Source of the DNA: Curvibacter lanceolatus ATCC 14669
Lineage (GTDB): Bacteria; Pseudomonadota; Gammaproteobacteria; Burkholderiales; Burkholderiaceae_C
DNA: 64,000 nucleotides
Reading direction: 5' to 3'
Assembly (NCBI RefSeq): GCF_000381265.1
Contig: NZ_KB906260.1
Coordinates: 1-64,000, forward strand
This document shows positions 1 through 7,728 of the stretch, one piece after another. A program made the translations under genes and the position numbers. The notes beneath the pieces are model-generated. The model was not told where the DNA came from. It made no database searches and saw only the letters and a program-made list of their open reading frames with translations. The number at the start of each line of letters is the position of its first letter. Position 1 is the first letter of the stretch.

Positions 1-410
1 GGCTTGGTCAGGTTGGGGTTGGTGGCGGCACCGGTGATGTGCGGGATGCCGCAGTCGTTGTACACCTTGGCGGCCGGGATGGTGGTGCCCGAGTTCAGGT
101 GGCCGACCACGCCGGCGACCTTGGCGTCGCACAGCTTCTGTGCCGCGGCCGTGCCTTGCTTCGGATCGGCTGCATCGTCTTCAGCGGCCAGTTCCCACTT
201 GATCTTCTTGCCACCGATCACGATGTTTTGCGTGTTCAGGTCTTCAACGGCCATGCGGGCGCCGTTCTCGTTGTCCTTGCCGTAGTGGGCCTGGGCACCC
301 GACATCGGGGCGACGTGGCCGATCTTCACGACCTGGACGTCTTGTGCCGAGGCAGCGCCTGCCAGAACTGCCAGGGCAGCAACAGCGGTGATTTTCAACT
401 TCATTTGCAT
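1..410 (-). CDS. Branched-chain amino-acid ABC transporter substrate-binding protein, N-terminal part (cut by window edge)
   Basis: Periplasmic binding protein of the LivK/Leu-Ile-Val family; about 136 residues are visible before the gene runs off the left edge. The N-terminus is a signal peptide (MKLKITAVAALAVLAGAASA) followed by the usual start of the mature domain (VVKIGHVAPMSGAQAHYGKD) and the GVVGHLNSG and TTIPAAKVYND segments that line the ligand cleft. Two in-frame ATGs lie at 410 and 404; I chose 410 because a GGAG lies six bases upstream of it. The protein would deliver leucine-type amino acids to an inner-membrane LivHMGF permease, whose genes are not in the window. The ligand cannot be told from this fragment. 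Confidence 0.9.
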   Translation of the reverse strand, partial: MQMKLKITAVAALAVLAGAASAQDVQVVKIGHVAPMSGAQAHYGKDNENGARMAVEDLNTQNIVIGGKKIKWELAAEDDAADPKQGTAAAQKLCDAKVAGVVGHLNSGTTIPAAKVYNDCGIPHITGAATNPNLTK

Positions 411-559
411 AAGAGACTCCGAGATAAGTGCTGAGGTTGATCTTGACTCAGTGACAGCCACGATAGCGCAATCCACACAACAGAAACATCAGGGAACACG
501 ATAAGTCATCAAAAACAACAGCGCCGAAATGAGGTGGGTCAAACGTGATTCATGCCGCC
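411..559. other. Intergenic region upstream of the livK-like gene
   Basis: About 150 bp, less GC-rich than its surroundings. It must hold the promoter of the leftward binding-protein gene and the 3' end of the holC operon. I found no convincing -35/-10 pair and no hairpin with a T-run. Confidence 0.4.
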
Positions 560-859
560 TCAGCGCGGCGAGGCCAGCTCCTGCGCCAGCGCCTCGCTGA
601 CCGAGCCACGGACCACGGAGTCCAGCTCTTCGCGCAGCCTGGGCAGCAGGCTGCGCGTCTGCTCCTCGATCACATGGGTCACGGCCTGCCGCACCCGCTG
701 CTCCAGCAAGGCGTCCACCCGCTGCATGACCCGGTGCACCAGTTGCTCTTCAAACGCCAGCGCATCAAAGACGGGCGCCGCTGCGGGCGGCGCCGCCACC
801 TGCACCACCTCGGTCAGGGTGGGCACAAAGCGCGGGGGAACTCGGGGGGGTTGGCTCAT
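560..859 (-). CDS. Small hypothetical protein in the pepA-holC operon
   Basis: A 99-residue protein of unknown function. The ATG at 859 shares its A with the holC stop codon (TGATG) and follows a perfect GGAGG with a 6-base spacer. A TTG three bases earlier is less likely because it sits too close to the GGAGG. The N-terminus is Pro-rich (PTLTEVVQVAAPPAAAP); the rest is predicted helical and rich in Arg, Glu and Leu, without Cys or membrane segments. The VPTLTEVV stretch recalls small betaproteobacterial proteins such as DUF2486, but that link is tentative. Tight coupling to holC suggests co-production with DNA polymerase III chi. Confidence 0.7.
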   Translation of the reverse strand: MSQPPRVPPRFVPTLTEVVQVAAPPAAAPVFDALAFEEQLVHRVMQRVDALLEQRVRQAVTHVIEEQTRSLLPRLREELDSVVRGSVSEALAQELASPR

Positions 860-1293
860 CAAGCACCTCCTTTGACCTGGATGTCGTGGCGCTGGATGGC
901 GTAGCCACGATCGGCATAGTGGCGCCAGCGTGCACGCCCGGCCTGGCGGTCAGCGTCTTCGAGGCTGACCATCTCGATCACACGCTCGAAGCGCTCGAAG
1001 CCGGACGGCACCTCGGCGCCGACATTGACCAGCACCTGCGGCTGGCTCTGCAGCGACAGGTCGGCGGTCAGCAGCACCGGTGAATGCTGCAGCACATGGG
1101 CTTCGGCACCCGCCGCACAGTGGGGAATGAACTCCTGGGGAGCCAACTCCCACAGGCGCGTATCCACCGTGCGCAGCTGCGCCTCGGCCCCGGTCACGGT
1201 GACACGCGCCCCCGCCGCCACCGCTTTGCGGATCAGCCGCAGCACATAGGGCAGCTTCTGCGGCATGTTGAAGTGGAAGGCGATCTCGGTCAT
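859..1293 (-). CDS. holC: DNA polymerase III chi subunit
   Basis: A 144-residue HolC protein. In the replisome, chi pairs with psi and links the clamp loader to single-strand binding protein. The sequence starts MTEIAFHFNMPQKLPYVLRL, the usual chi opening (short beta strand, then a helix carrying the Lys/Arg-rich LLRK-type segment), and continues with the LWELAPQEFIPH and VLVNVGAEVPSGFERF motifs of the family. Its ATG overlaps the pepA stop codon (ATGA), so translation is coupled to pepA, an order common in proteobacteria. Its own stop overlaps the next small gene. Length is normal. Confidence 0.95.
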   Translation of the reverse strand: MTEIAFHFNMPQKLPYVLRLIRKAVAAGARVTVTGAEAQLRTVDTRLWELAPQEFIPHCAAGAEAHVLQHSPVLLTADLSLQSQPQVLVNVGAEVPSGFERFERVIEMVSLEDADRQAGRARWRHYADRGYAIQRHDIQVKGGA

Positions 1294-2861
1294 GCCTTCT
1301 TGGCGGCGGATGGTTTGGCACGTGGTGTGCTGGCCTTGACGGGGGCCTTGACGGGCTTGCTGGCAGCAGCGGTCTTGGCCGGCGCCTTGGCGACTGGCTG
1401 GTGCGCATCATGGTTGGCCTGGCTCAGCAGGTACTCCAGCAACAAGCCCACCGGACGGCCCGTGGCCCCCTTGGCACTGCCGCTCTTCCAGGCCGTGCCC
1501 GCGATGTCAAGGTGGGCCCAGGGGAACTTGCCCGCAAAGCGCTGCAGGAACTTGGCCGCTGTGACGGCACCACCGGCGCGCCCTGCCACGTTGGCCACAT
1601 CGGCAAAATTGCTCTTGAGGCCTTCGGCATAGTCTTCGTCCAGCGGCAGGCGCCAGCACAGGTCATGGGCCCGGTCACCCGCCGCCTGCAAGGCATTGGC
1701 CAGGGTGTCGTCGGTGGCAAACAGGCCCGAGCGCACGGCGCCCAGGGCCACCACGCAAGCGCCAGTGAGCGTGGCGATATCGACCACGGCACGCGGCTTG
1801 AAGCGCTCGGCGTAGGTCAAGGCATCACACAGGATCAGGCGGCCTTCGGCGTCGGTGTTCAAGACCTCGATGGTCTGCCCACTGAGGCTGGTCACCACAT
1901 CGCCGGGCTTGAGGGCCCGCCCGTCGGGCATGTTCTCGCAGGCCGGGATCAGGCCCACCACATTGATCTTGGGTTTGAGTTCGGCCAACGCACGGAAGGT
2001 GCCCAGCACGCTGGCCGCACCGCACATGTCGAACTTCATCTCGTCCATTTCGCCGGCCGGCTTGATCGAGATGCCACCGGTGTCGAAAGTGATGCCCTTG
2101 CCCACCAGCACCACGGGGGCCTGGGTGCGGGCCGCGCCCTGGTAGCGCAGCACGATGAAGCGCAGCTCCTGCTCGGAGCCCTTGGCAACCGCCATGAACG
2201 AGCCCATGCCCAGTTTGGCCACATCACGCGGCAGCAGAACCTCGCATTGGACACCGGAGCCCCGGTTGGCCAGCGCCTTGGCGGCCGCGGCCAGATCGGT
2301 GGGCGTGGCATGGTTGGCGGGGCGGTTGCCCCACTCTTTGGCCAGTTCAATCCCCAGCACGGCCGCGGTGGCCTGGGCCAGGGCGGCGCGCTGCTCGGCA
2401 TTCGGGGCGGCGGCCAGACCCAGGGTCACTTTTTGCAACACACGGGCGTCGGCGCGCGGCTTGGTGGCGGTGTAGACGTAGCTGCCATCGGCCACGGCCT
2501 GCACTGCAGAGCGCACGGCGGCGGCCGAGACCTCGGCGCCGGCAAACACCAGCGTCAGGCGCTTGACGGATTCGGCACGCACCGAGGCCAAGGCTGCCTG
2601 CACGGCCTGACGAACGGCCTTGGCCGAGCCATCGCCCACACCGGCAAACACCACCCGGGCGCTGCCGACACCGGCCAGCCGGTAGGCCGACAGCAGGCGG
2701 GCCGCCTTGGTGTTGAAGTCTTCGGCCTTGAGCGCCTGCGCCAGCACGGTGGACAGGGTGTCCGGGCCAGGCTTGAAGCCCTCCGGCACCAGGATCACCA
2801 GAAGATCAGCCTTCTCGGCAGCGGCCGCAGACAGGCTGAGGGGTTTCAGTTCAAAGTTCAT
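1290..2861 (-). CDS. pepA: Leucyl aminopeptidase with Lys/Ala/Pro-rich C-terminal tail
   Basis: A 523-residue cytosolic M17 zinc/manganese aminopeptidase that removes N-terminal residues from peptides. The catalytic domain shows VLVGKGITFDTGG (Lys255, Asp260), MKFDMCGAAS (Asp278) and the metal-binding NTDAEGR at 335-341. ATG 2861 was chosen because AGGGTG lies just upstream and the family N-terminus begins MNFELKPL; upstream codons would give unrelated sequence. The last roughly 44 residues (from about 480) are a low-complexity tail rich in Lys, Ala and Pro, absent from the E. coli enzyme. In some bacteria PepA also binds DNA, so a basic tail is of interest. It heads the pepA-holC-small ORF operon and diverges from lptF. 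Confidence 0.97.
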   Translation of the reverse strand: MNFELKPLSLSAAAAEKADLLVILVPEGFKPGPDTLSTVLAQALKAEDFNTKAARLLSAYRLAGVGSARVVFAGVGDGSAKAVRQAVQAALASVRAESVKRLTLVFAGAEVSAAAVRSAVQAVADGSYVYTATKPRADARVLQKVTLGLAAAPNAEQRAALAQATAAVLGIELAKEWGNRPANHATPTDLAAAAKALANRGSGVQCEVLLPRDVAKLGMGSFMAVAKGSEQELRFIVLRYQGAARTQAPVVLVGKGITFDTGGISIKPAGEMDEMKFDMCGAASVLGTFRALAELKPKINVVGLIPACENMPDGRALKPGDVVTSLSGQTIEVLNTDAEGRLILCDALTYAERFKPRAVVDIATLTGACVVALGAVRSGLFATDDTLANALQAAGDRAHDLCWRLPLDEDYAEGLKSNFADVANVAGRAGGAVTAAKFLQRFAGKFPWAHLDIAGTAWKSGSAKGATGRPVGLLLEYLLSQANHDAHQPVAKAPAKTAAASKPVKAPVKASTPRAKPSAAKKA

Positions 2862-2883
2862 AATCACCCTTTTATCTCGTTCT
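2862..2883. promoter_or_regulatory. 22-bp divergent pepA/lptF intergenic region
   Basis: Only 22 bp separate the two ATG codons, so promoter elements must extend into the opposite coding regions. The pepA side has a ribosome site (AGGGTG). The lptF side has none. A TTATCT at 2872-2877, with a weak TTCAAA 16 bp before it, would place the transcription start at or next to the lptF ATG, suggesting a leaderless message. This is inference from spacing. Confidence 0.35.
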
Positions 2884-3990
2884 ATGTTATTCCATTCAAC
2901 TCTGCGCAAGGAACTGGCCCGCAGTTTCGGCGCCACGCTGGTGGTGCTGGCCACGGTGGTCATGACCATGATGCTGATCCGCACCCTGGGACAGGCCTCG
3001 CGTGGCGCCGTCAGCCCGTCCGACGTGATGATGGTCATGGGCTACACGGTGCTGGGCCATCTGCCCACCATCCTGGCGCTGAGCCTTTTCGTATCCATTG
3101 TCGGCACCCTGTCGCGCATGTACCGCGACAGCGAGATGGTGATCTGGTTTGCCAGCGGACGCGGCCTGGCCAGTTTCGTTTCGCCCCTGTTCCGCTTTGC
3201 CTGGCCCGTGTTGCTGGTGATCGCGCTGCTGGCCCTGGTGGGCTGGCCCTGGTCCAACCAGCAGGTGCAGGACATGCGCGACCACTACGAAAAGCGCGGC
3301 GATGTGGAACGGGTGGCCCCGGGGCAGTTCCAGGAATCGGCCAATGGGGCCCGGGTGTTCTTTGTGGACAAGCAGTCCAACGACAACACCACCGGCAGCA
3401 ATGTGTTCATTGCCGCACAGGAACATGGCAAGGAAGCCGTCACCTCGGCCCGCACCGCACGCATCGAAACCCTGCAGCATGGCCGCTACGTGATGCTTAG
3501 CCAGGGCCAGCGCATGGAGCAACTGATGAGCGATGGCAGCATCAAGGTCAGCGATTTCAGCGAATACGGCACCCTGGTCGGCAGCACCAGCCTGATCGAA
3601 GCCGATGACGGGCCGACCAAGGCCCTGTCCACCCTGCGCCTGTTGCGCGACCCGACCCCGCCCAACCTGGGCGAGCTGACCTGGCGCCTGGGCCTGGCCC
3701 TGGCCGGCCTGAACTTTGTGGTGCTGGCCCTGGCCGTGTCGGTGGTCAACCCGCGCGCCGGGCGCGCCGGCAGCCTGGTGTTCGCGCTGTTTGCGTTCGT
3801 GGTTTATTACAACTTCATCAACCTGGGGCAGAACTGGGTGGCCAACGGCAGCATCCAGGCCGGCCAGTTCATGCTGCTGCTGCACGGTGGTGCCGGCGTC
3901 GTGGGCCTGGCCTTGCTGGCCAAACGGCACTACAACTGGAGTTGGCGCCACCTGCTGATGCGCCGGCTGAGCGCTGGGGAGGCGGCATGA
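2884..3990 (+). CDS. lptF: LPS export system permease LptF
   Basis: A 368-residue inner-membrane subunit of the LptB2FG complex that extracts lipopolysaccharide for transport to the outer membrane. It has the YjgP/YjgQ fold: a helix pair near the N-terminus, a third helix around the LLVIALLALVGWPW segment, a periplasmic beta-jellyroll (about 130-245, with FVDKQSNDNTTGSNVFIA), then three C-terminal helices. The start begins MLFHSTLRKELARSF as in homologues; no Shine-Dalgarno sequence is visible. The stop overlaps the lptG ATG (ATGA), so the two partners are made together. Confidence 0.96.
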   Translation: MLFHSTLRKELARSFGATLVVLATVVMTMMLIRTLGQASRGAVSPSDVMMVMGYTVLGHLPTILALSLFVSIVGTLSRMYRDSEMVIWFASGRGLASFVSPLFRFAWPVLLVIALLALVGWPWSNQQVQDMRDHYEKRGDVERVAPGQFQESANGARVFFVDKQSNDNTTGSNVFIAAQEHGKEAVTSARTARIETLQHGRYVMLSQGQRMEQLMSDGSIKVSDFSEYGTLVGSTSLIEADDGPTKALSTLRLLRDPTPPNLGELTWRLGLALAGLNFVVLALAVSVVNPRAGRAGSLVFALFAFVVYYNFINLGQNWVANGSIQAGQFMLLLHGGAGVVGLALLAKRHYNWSWRHLLMRRLSAGEAA

Positions 3991-5084
3991 ACACCATCCG
4001 CCGCTATCTGTATGGGCAGATCCTGAGCGCCGTGTCCTTCGTGACCCTGGGTTTTCTGGCTTTGTTCTTCTTTTTTGACTTGGTCGATGAGCTGCGCTGG
4101 GTGAACCAGGGTGGCTACCACATCACCCAGGCCCTGATGTATGTGGGCCTGGCCATTCCCAGTCATTTGTATGAGCTGTTCCCGATCACCGTGCTGATCG
4201 GCACCATTTTCGTGATGGCCAACCTGGCGCAGAGTTCCGAATTCACCATTCTGCGCACCGGCGGGCTCGGCCCCTGGCGCGCCCTGGGCACCCTGCTGAC
4301 GCTGGGCCTGGCCTTTGTGATCACGACCTTTGCCGTGGGCGACTACCTGGCGCCCGCGGCCGAACGGGCTGGCCAACTGATGAAAGCCCGCTACCAGGGC
4401 CGGCTGACCACCGGCCAGACCGGTGCCTGGATGAAAGAGCGCCAGGCCTACAGCTCGTATGCGGTCAACATCGCCCGCATGCGGCCAGATGGTGGCATGC
4501 AGAAGATCCGCATCTTCGAGTTCGACCCCCAAGGACACTTGGTGTCGATGACGCGGGCCGAGACAGGGCACTTCAACCAGGACGATTCCTGGCAACTGGA
4601 GCAGGTCGAGCGCAGCGAGTTTCCCAACGAAGAGCGCTCCAGCGCCCGCATCGACCAGCGCAAGCTGCCAGAATTGCGCTGGCCCACCCAGATCACGGCC
4701 GAGATGGCCTCGGCCGCCCTGCTCAAGCCAGATCGCATGCGCACGATTGACCTGTTCGAGTACATCCAGCACCTGGACGCCAACGGACAAAGCGCCCAAA
4801 GCTACGAGATCGAGTTCTGGCGCAAGGTGTTCTACCCATTGAGCTGCCTGGTGATGGTGGTGCTGGCCCTGCCCTTTGCCTACCTGCACTTCCGCTCGGG
4901 CGGCATTGCCACCTATGTGTTTGGCGGTGTGATGGCGGGCATCAGCTTCTTCCTGCTCAACAACGTGTTCGGCTACATCGGCAACCTGCAGAACTGGGTG
5001 CCGTGGGTGGTGGCCGCCGCGCCCGGACTGATTTATTCACTGATGTCGCTGGCCGCGTTTGGCTGGCTGGTGCTGCGCCGCTGA
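3987..5084 (+). CDS. lptG: LPS export system permease LptG
   Basis: A 365-residue partner of LptF. It begins MNTIRRYLYGQILSAVSFV, typical of LptG, with the FFDLVDELRWV segment after the first helix, a periplasmic jellyroll (about 135-270) and terminal helices that include FAYLHFRSGGIATYVFGG. It is translationally coupled to lptF by a 4-base overlap. The cytosolic ATPase LptB and the bridge proteins LptA/C are not in the window, which is normal because they are usually encoded elsewhere. Confidence 0.96.
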   Translation: MNTIRRYLYGQILSAVSFVTLGFLALFFFFDLVDELRWVNQGGYHITQALMYVGLAIPSHLYELFPITVLIGTIFVMANLAQSSEFTILRTGGLGPWRALGTLLTLGLAFVITTFAVGDYLAPAAERAGQLMKARYQGRLTTGQTGAWMKERQAYSSYAVNIARMRPDGGMQKIRIFEFDPQGHLVSMTRAETGHFNQDDSWQLEQVERSEFPNEERSSARIDQRKLPELRWPTQITAEMASAALLKPDRMRTIDLFEYIQHLDANGQSAQSYEIEFWRKVFYPLSCLVMVVLALPFAYLHFRSGGIATYVFGGVMAGISFFLLNNVFGYIGNLQNWVPWVVAAAPGLIYSLMSLAAFGWLVLRR

Positions 5085-5121
5085 CCCCACAGCCTGCAGC
5101 CCGAGAAAGTACCCCCACCCC

Positions 5122-5481
5122 ATGACCGCCATCATCTTGTTTGCCCATGGCTCGCGCGACCCGGCCTGGGCGCGCCCCATCGAGGCCGTGGCCCAGCGCG
5201 TGCGCGAGCGTTCGCCCGGCACCCCCGTGAGTTGCGCCTACCTCGAACTCACCTCCCCCAGCCTGCCCGAGGCCGCCGCAGCACTGATCGCCGAGGGCGC
5301 CTCGCGGGTGCGCGTGGTGCCCATGTTCCTGGGTGTGGGCCGCCACGCCCGCGAAGACCTGCCGGTGCTGATGGCCGAGCTGGCGCGTCAGCACCCGGCG
5401 GTGGCCTTCGATCAAAGCGATGCCGTGGGCGAACACCCCGACATCCTGGATGCCCTGGCCGTGGTCGCCCTGGCCCCCTGA
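5122..5481 (+). CDS. CbiX/SirB-type chelatase, short form
   Basis: A 119-residue single-domain chelatase-like protein. The FAHGSRDPAW motif near the N-terminus carries the metal-binding His (HGS), followed by YLELTSPSLPEA and the VRVVPMFLGVGRHAREDLP segment with the second conserved His. Members of this size (CbiXS) insert Co or Fe into sirohydrochlorin as homodimers. Siroheme serves sulfite and nitrite reductases, and the next gene is a CysB-type sulfur regulator, so a role in siroheme supply is plausible. The metal cannot be decided from sequence. Confidence 0.85.
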   Translation: MTAIILFAHGSRDPAWARPIEAVAQRVRERSPGTPVSCAYLELTSPSLPEAAAALIAEGASRVRVVPMFLGVGRHAREDLPVLMAELARQHPAVAFDQSDAVGEHPDILDALAVVALAP

Positions 5482-5552
5482 ACGGGGCTGGGCCGGCAGG
5501 ATTCATTAGACTTCTGCAGCATAATGCCCAGCATCTTTAGCCGATATTCGAT

Positions 5553-6494
5553 ATGAACCTGCACCAATTCCGCTTCGTCCAGGAGGCCGCCCGGCGCAAT
5601 CTGAACCTGACCGAAGCCGCCAAGGCGCTCCACACCTCGCAGCCTGGGGTGTCCAAGGCGATCATCGAACTCGAAGAGGAATTGGGGGTTGAGATCTTTG
5701 CCCGCCACGGCAAGCGCCTCAAACGCATCACCGAGCCAGGGCAGCACGTGCTCAAGAGCATCGAACTGATCATGCGCGAAGTGGGCAACCTGCGTCGCAT
5801 CGGCGAACAGTTCAGCGCCCAGGACAGCGGCACCCTCTCGATCGCCACCACCCACACCCAGGCCCGTTACGTGCTGCCGGTGCCGGTGGCGCGACTGCGC
5901 GAGGCCTACCCCAAGGTCAACGTCAGCCTGCACCAGGGCGCCCCCGACCAGGTGGCCCGCATGGTGCTCGACGAGGTGGCCGAAATCGGCATCGCCACCG
6001 AATCGCTGGCCGACTATGCCGACCTGGTCACCCTGCCCTGTTACGAATGGCAGCACGTGCTGGTGCTCCCGCCGGAGCACCCCCTGGTGCAGAAAGAGCG
6101 CCTCAGCCTCGAAGACATTGCCAACGAGCCGCTGATCACCTACCACCCCTCCTTCACGGGCCGCACGCGCATCGACCAGGCCTTTGCAGCCAAAAAGCTG
6201 CAGCCCCGCATCGCTCTGGAGGCCATCGACTCCGACGTGATCAAGACCTATGTGCGCCTGGGCCTGGGCGTGGGCATCGTGGCCGAGATGGCGGTGCGCG
6301 ATGACCCGATCGGCGACCTGGCCGTGCGCCCCATGGGCCACCTGTTCGGTCAGAACGTGGCCCGCGTGGCCTTCAAGCGCAGCGCCTACCTGCGCAATTT
6401 CGTGTACAAATTTGCTGAGTTGCTGAGCGACCGCCTCAGCCGCGAACTGATCGCCAAGGCCTTGAGTGGCCATGTGAACGATTACGAACTCTGA
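5553..6494 (+). CDS. cysB: CysB-family LysR-type transcriptional regulator
   Basis: A 313-residue LysR-type regulator of sulfur assimilation. The winged helix-turn-helix occupies about residues 1-60 (MNLHQFRFVQEAARR, LTEAAKALHTSQPGVSKAI). The effector domain contains the CysB hallmarks TTHTQARYVLP, which binds O-acetylserine/sulfate, and YVRLGLGVGIVAEMA. Homologues activate cys genes when reduced sulfur is scarce. The start at 5553 matches the family N-terminus. AT-rich sequence just upstream (CATAAT at 5519-5524 and GATATTCGATAT directly before the ATG) may contain the promoter and an autoregulatory site. Confidence 0.9.
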   Translation: MNLHQFRFVQEAARRNLNLTEAAKALHTSQPGVSKAIIELEEELGVEIFARHGKRLKRITEPGQHVLKSIELIMREVGNLRRIGEQFSAQDSGTLSIATTHTQARYVLPVPVARLREAYPKVNVSLHQGAPDQVARMVLDEVAEIGIATESLADYADLVTLPCYEWQHVLVLPPEHPLVQKERLSLEDIANEPLITYHPSFTGRTRIDQAFAAKKLQPRIALEAIDSDVIKTYVRLGLGVGIVAEMAVRDDPIGDLAVRPMGHLFGQNVARVAFKRSAYLRNFVYKFAELLSDRLSRELIAKALSGHVNDYEL

Positions 6495-6522
6495 TCTGAA
6501 CCCACTTCATCCGTCGTCCGCC

Positions 6523-7701
6523 ATGAGCACCAACGCCAGCCCGGCCACCGGCCGCACCCCTCCGCTGCAAACCAAGCTGCCCGCTGTGGGCACCACCATC
6601 TTCACGGTGATGTCGGCCCTGGCCACCGAGACCGGCGCCGTCAACCTGGGCCAGGGCTTCCCCGACTTCAACTGCGACCCGCGCCTGGTGGACGATGTGA
6701 CCCAGGCCATGCAGCAAGGCCTGAACCAGTACCCGCCGATGGCCGGCGTGCCGGCCCTGCGCGAGGCCATCTCACGCAAGATTGAAGCCCTGCATGGCCG
6801 CCACTACAGTGCCGCCGACGAGATCACCGTCACGGCCGGCGCCACCCAGGCCATCATCACCGCCATCCTGGCCATCGTGCGTGCCGGCGACGAAGTGATC
6901 GTGCTGGAGCCCTGCTACGACAGCTATGTGCCCAACATCGAGTTGGCCGGCGGCGTGGTGGTGCGCGTACCGCTCACGCCAGGCACCTTCCGCCCCGACT
7001 TCGACCTGATTGCCGCCGCCATCACGCCGCGCACCCGGGCCATCCTGATCAACTCGCCGCACAACCCCAGCGCCACCGTGTGGAGCGAGGCCGACATGCT
7101 GCGCCTGCAAGACCTGTTGGCCCCGACCGACATCTTCCTGATCAGCGACGAGGTGTACGAACACATGGTGTTCGATGGCCAGACGCATCAGAGCGCGGCG
7201 CGCTTTCCCGGCCTGGCCGCCCGCGCCTTCATCGTCTCGAGCTTTGGCAAGACCTACCACGTGACCGGCTGGAAGGTCGGCTATGTGGCCGCCCCGGCGC
7301 CGCTGACGGCCGAGTTCCGCAAGGTTCACCAGTTCAACGTGTTCACCGTGAACACCCCGGTGCAGCATGCCCTGGCCCGTTACATGGCCGACCCCACGCC
7401 CTACCTGGACCTGCCGGCCTTCTACCAGCGCAAGCGCGATCTGTTCCGCGCCGGGCTGGAGCGCACCCGTTTCAAGCTGCTGCCCAGCGAGGGCAGCTAC
7501 TTCCAGTGCGTGGACATCTCCGAGGTCAGCGACCTGGGCGAGGCCGACTTTGCCCAGTGGCTCACGCGCGAGATCGGCGTGGCGGCGATCCCGCTGTCGG
7601 CCTTCTATGGCAATGGCTTTGACCAGCGCGTGGTGCGCTTCTGCTTTGCCAAGAAGGACGAGACGCTGCTGGCGGCGCTCGACCGCCTGGCCAAGCTGTG
7701 A
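6523..7701 (+). CDS. PLP-dependent class I/II aminotransferase, methionine aminotransferase type
   Basis: A 392-residue fold-type I aminotransferase close to YbdL/KAT-type enzymes that transaminate methionine, glutamine or aromatic amino acids with 2-oxo acids. Visible motifs are NLGQGFPDF near the N-terminus, NQYPPMAGVPALR, TAGATQAI (phosphate cup), NSPHNPSA (cofactor Asn), SDEVYEHMVF, and SSFGKTYHVTGWKVGY, whose Lys forms the Schiff base. The gene follows cysB by 28 bp, which fits a sulfur amino-acid context. Substrate preference is inferred from resemblance to YbdL. Confidence 0.88.
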   Translation: MSTNASPATGRTPPLQTKLPAVGTTIFTVMSALATETGAVNLGQGFPDFNCDPRLVDDVTQAMQQGLNQYPPMAGVPALREAISRKIEALHGRHYSAADEITVTAGATQAIITAILAIVRAGDEVIVLEPCYDSYVPNIELAGGVVVRVPLTPGTFRPDFDLIAAAITPRTRAILINSPHNPSATVWSEADMLRLQDLLAPTDIFLISDEVYEHMVFDGQTHQSAARFPGLAARAFIVSSFGKTYHVTGWKVGYVAAPAPLTAEFRKVHQFNVFTVNTPVQHALARYMADPTPYLDLPAFYQRKRDLFRAGLERTRFKLLPSEGSYFQCVDISEVSDLGEADFAQWLTREIGVAAIPLSAFYGNGFDQRVVRFCFAKKDETLLAALDRLAKL

Positions 7702-7728
7702 ACCCAGTGGGGGCCGGAAGGCCGCCCC

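Noticed and set aside
5085-5121. Possible cobalamin riboswitch before the CbiX-like gene
   Set aside because: Only 37 bp are available and no B12-box sequence is present.
7702-7728. Terminator between the aminotransferase and HD-GYP genes
   Set aside because: The GC-rich inverted repeat has a bulge and no T-run on either strand.
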